Shown: positions 63,178-64,000 of the stretch, in pieces
How positions within the stretch are numbered: position 1 is the first letter of the stretch
How the letters are laid out: each line of letters begins with the position of its first letter
DNA from: Halobacillus halophilus DSM 2266
Lineage (GTDB): Bacteria > Bacillota > Bacilli > Bacillales > Halobacillaceae
Length of the DNA: 64,000 bases
NCBI RefSeq assembly: GCF_000284515.1
Contig: NC_017668.1
Coordinates: 3,968,001-4,032,000, forward strand
Direction of reading: 5' to 3'
Position numbers and translations under genes: made by a program
Notes under the pieces: model-generated
Seen by the model: the letters and a program-made list of their open reading frames with translations, nothing else
Database searches by the model: none
What the model was told of the DNA's origin: nothing

Positions 63178-64000
63178 AATCATCACCCATTCCAGAAAAA
63201 ATATCCTCGATTAAAATTTTTGAATTTGGAAAACGATATTGAAGTTTTTCCGCTCCAAGCCAAGTCCCCTCTTCATAAGCGTAATATTTAGAGTTATACA
63301 ACTTCGCACGATCTTTTGACTTCAATTCAATCTCACGCTTTACAAGAAGCTCATCAATCTCTTGCTCATCTCCCGAGACCACCGCTCTTTGCCATTGTTC
63401 AAGAAACCTTCTTAATAAAGGATTGTTGATTTTTAAACGAAAAAGAACATCAAGGTAACGGAATGCCGCAAATTCATTTTTAACAAAATCACTATTCTTC
63501 CACTCTTCCCATTTCTGGACAGCTCGCTCATTTTCATGATTAGATAGAAGAACGTTGTATCGTATATTCGCACCAGAAATAAATTTGCTGAATTGCTCAG
63601 CCAATGTATAGTCTGCTCTTATATTGGAAGGAAGATTGAGCCTCCCAATTTCCTCAAATTTATTTATATTATGTAGTTCCTCCGGATTTTGTTGGAGTAA
63701 ATAGGAAAAGAGACTATCTTTCGATTTTTGAGATTTCACTATTTTCTCCTTTAGGAATATAGCTTCATTCGAAGTAAGATTCATAGAAAGAGTGTCTTTC
63801 CAATCAGAATCAGGCAGCAGGCACTGCCAAAAGGTACTGTTGTATTCGGCAGCTTCAGAATCCACGGCATCTCCTTCTTCATTCCCTAGTGAATAAGCAG
63901 ACTCCTGTTTCTTCTGAAGAGAGACGACTGCCTTTGCATAGTTTTCTAAAGATAGGTGGTCATGCTTGAATATTTCAAAGGTTTTAAGGCCGTTCCAGTA
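63170..64000 (-). CDS. DUF6361-like protein, N-terminally cut by the window edge; defence module 2
   Basis: The frame stays open to base 64000, so the gene begins outside the window; a GTG at 63865 is internal. About 275 C-terminal residues are visible. They include SDWKDTLSMNLTSNEA, ADYTLAEQFSKFISGANIRY, FRYLDVLFRLKINNPLLRRF and YNSKYYAYEEGTWLGAEKLQ. The pattern resembles the DUF6361 family, which I associate with PLD and helicase genes in accessory loci. The function is unknown. The stop overlaps the start of the PLD gene, so it belongs to the same operon. Further module genes may lie beyond the edge. Confidence 0.6.
   Translation of the reverse strand, partial: YWNGLKTFEIFKHDHLSLENYAKAVVSLQKKQESAYSLGNEEGDAVDSEAAEYNSTFWQCLLPDSDWKDTLSMNLTSNEAIFLKEKIVKSQKSKDSLFSYLLQQNPEELHNINKFEEIGRLNLPSNIRADYTLAEQFSKFISGANIRYNVLLSNHENERAVQKWEEWKNSDFVKNEFAAFRYLDVLFRLKINNPLLRRFLEQWQRAVVSGDEQEIDELLVKREIELKSKDRAKLYNSKYYAYEEGTWLGAEKLQYRFPNSKILIEDIFSGMGDDYA

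Noticed and set aside
1-64000. CRISPR array, tRNA, rRNA or intact insertion sequence
   Set aside because: No regularly spaced direct repeats, no tRNA-like cloverleaf or rRNA blocks and no full transposase were seen on reading through the window.

Overview
The window looks like chromosomal DNA of a spore-forming, low-to-moderate GC Bacillaceae. The evidence is strong AGGAGG-type ribosome binding sites, many TTG and GTG starts, a des-desK-desR thermosensing locus, a Bce-type resistance module, a spoIIS toxin-antitoxin locus, an L-box ahead of dapA and cidAB. Very acidic surface proteins and Bacillaceae-type intergenic hairpin repeats suggest a halotolerant or halophilic genus such as Halobacillus, Pontibacillus or Thalassobacillus. 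That genus-level guess is inference. No rRNA, tRNA, CRISPR array or intact insertion sequence was seen.

Positions 1-26,430 are mostly housekeeping and envelope genes. In order they are a partial CoA-disulfide reductase/rhodanese, a triple-repeat Ltp-like protein, a PadR-HAAS pair with its operator, the des-desKR membrane fluidity system, a SurA-like lipoprotein, lysine-riboswitch-controlled dapA, LysM and other secreted proteins, ilvE, and a BceRS-BceAB-like peptide sensing and detoxification module with a recognisable BceR box. Then come a divergent macro-domain/Nudix pair, a double ferritin-like protein, a lipase, and an NlpC/P60 protein whose catalytic Cys is Ser.

Positions 26,487-33,195 form a cassette. 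Two long, inverted, hairpin-rich repeat elements flank a PHP phosphoesterase, a three-gene ECF transporter (T, fused double ATPase, S) and a divergent RpiR regulator. The transported substrate is not evident.

Positions 33,275-51,137 hold mqo, an aldo/keto reductase, a SpoIISA toxin with two small antitoxin-like genes, cardiolipin synthase, a VOC protein, and a TetR-controlled MFS pump whose promoter spacer carries the operator. They also hold two lipoproteins, an SSS symporter, a rifampin ADP-ribosyltransferase (arr), cidAB, a diguanylate cyclase, an epoxide-hydrolase-like enzyme and several small membrane proteins.

Positions 51,228-64,000 are an accessory island, all on the minus strand, that looks like genome defence. 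Module 1 (51,228-57,516, visibly AT-rich) encodes a large protein with a sigma-region-4-like HTH, a ParB-like protein, and a single-chain HKD (phospholipase D-type) nuclease plus SNF2 helicase. Module 2 (58,115 to the window edge) encodes a DUF6361-like protein (cut by the edge), a two-HKD PLD protein and a 1,097-residue helicase, each overlapping the next. Both modules join an HKD nuclease to a helicase, once by fusion and once by operon overlap. I do not recognise either as a named defence system. They are the best candidates for something undescribed.
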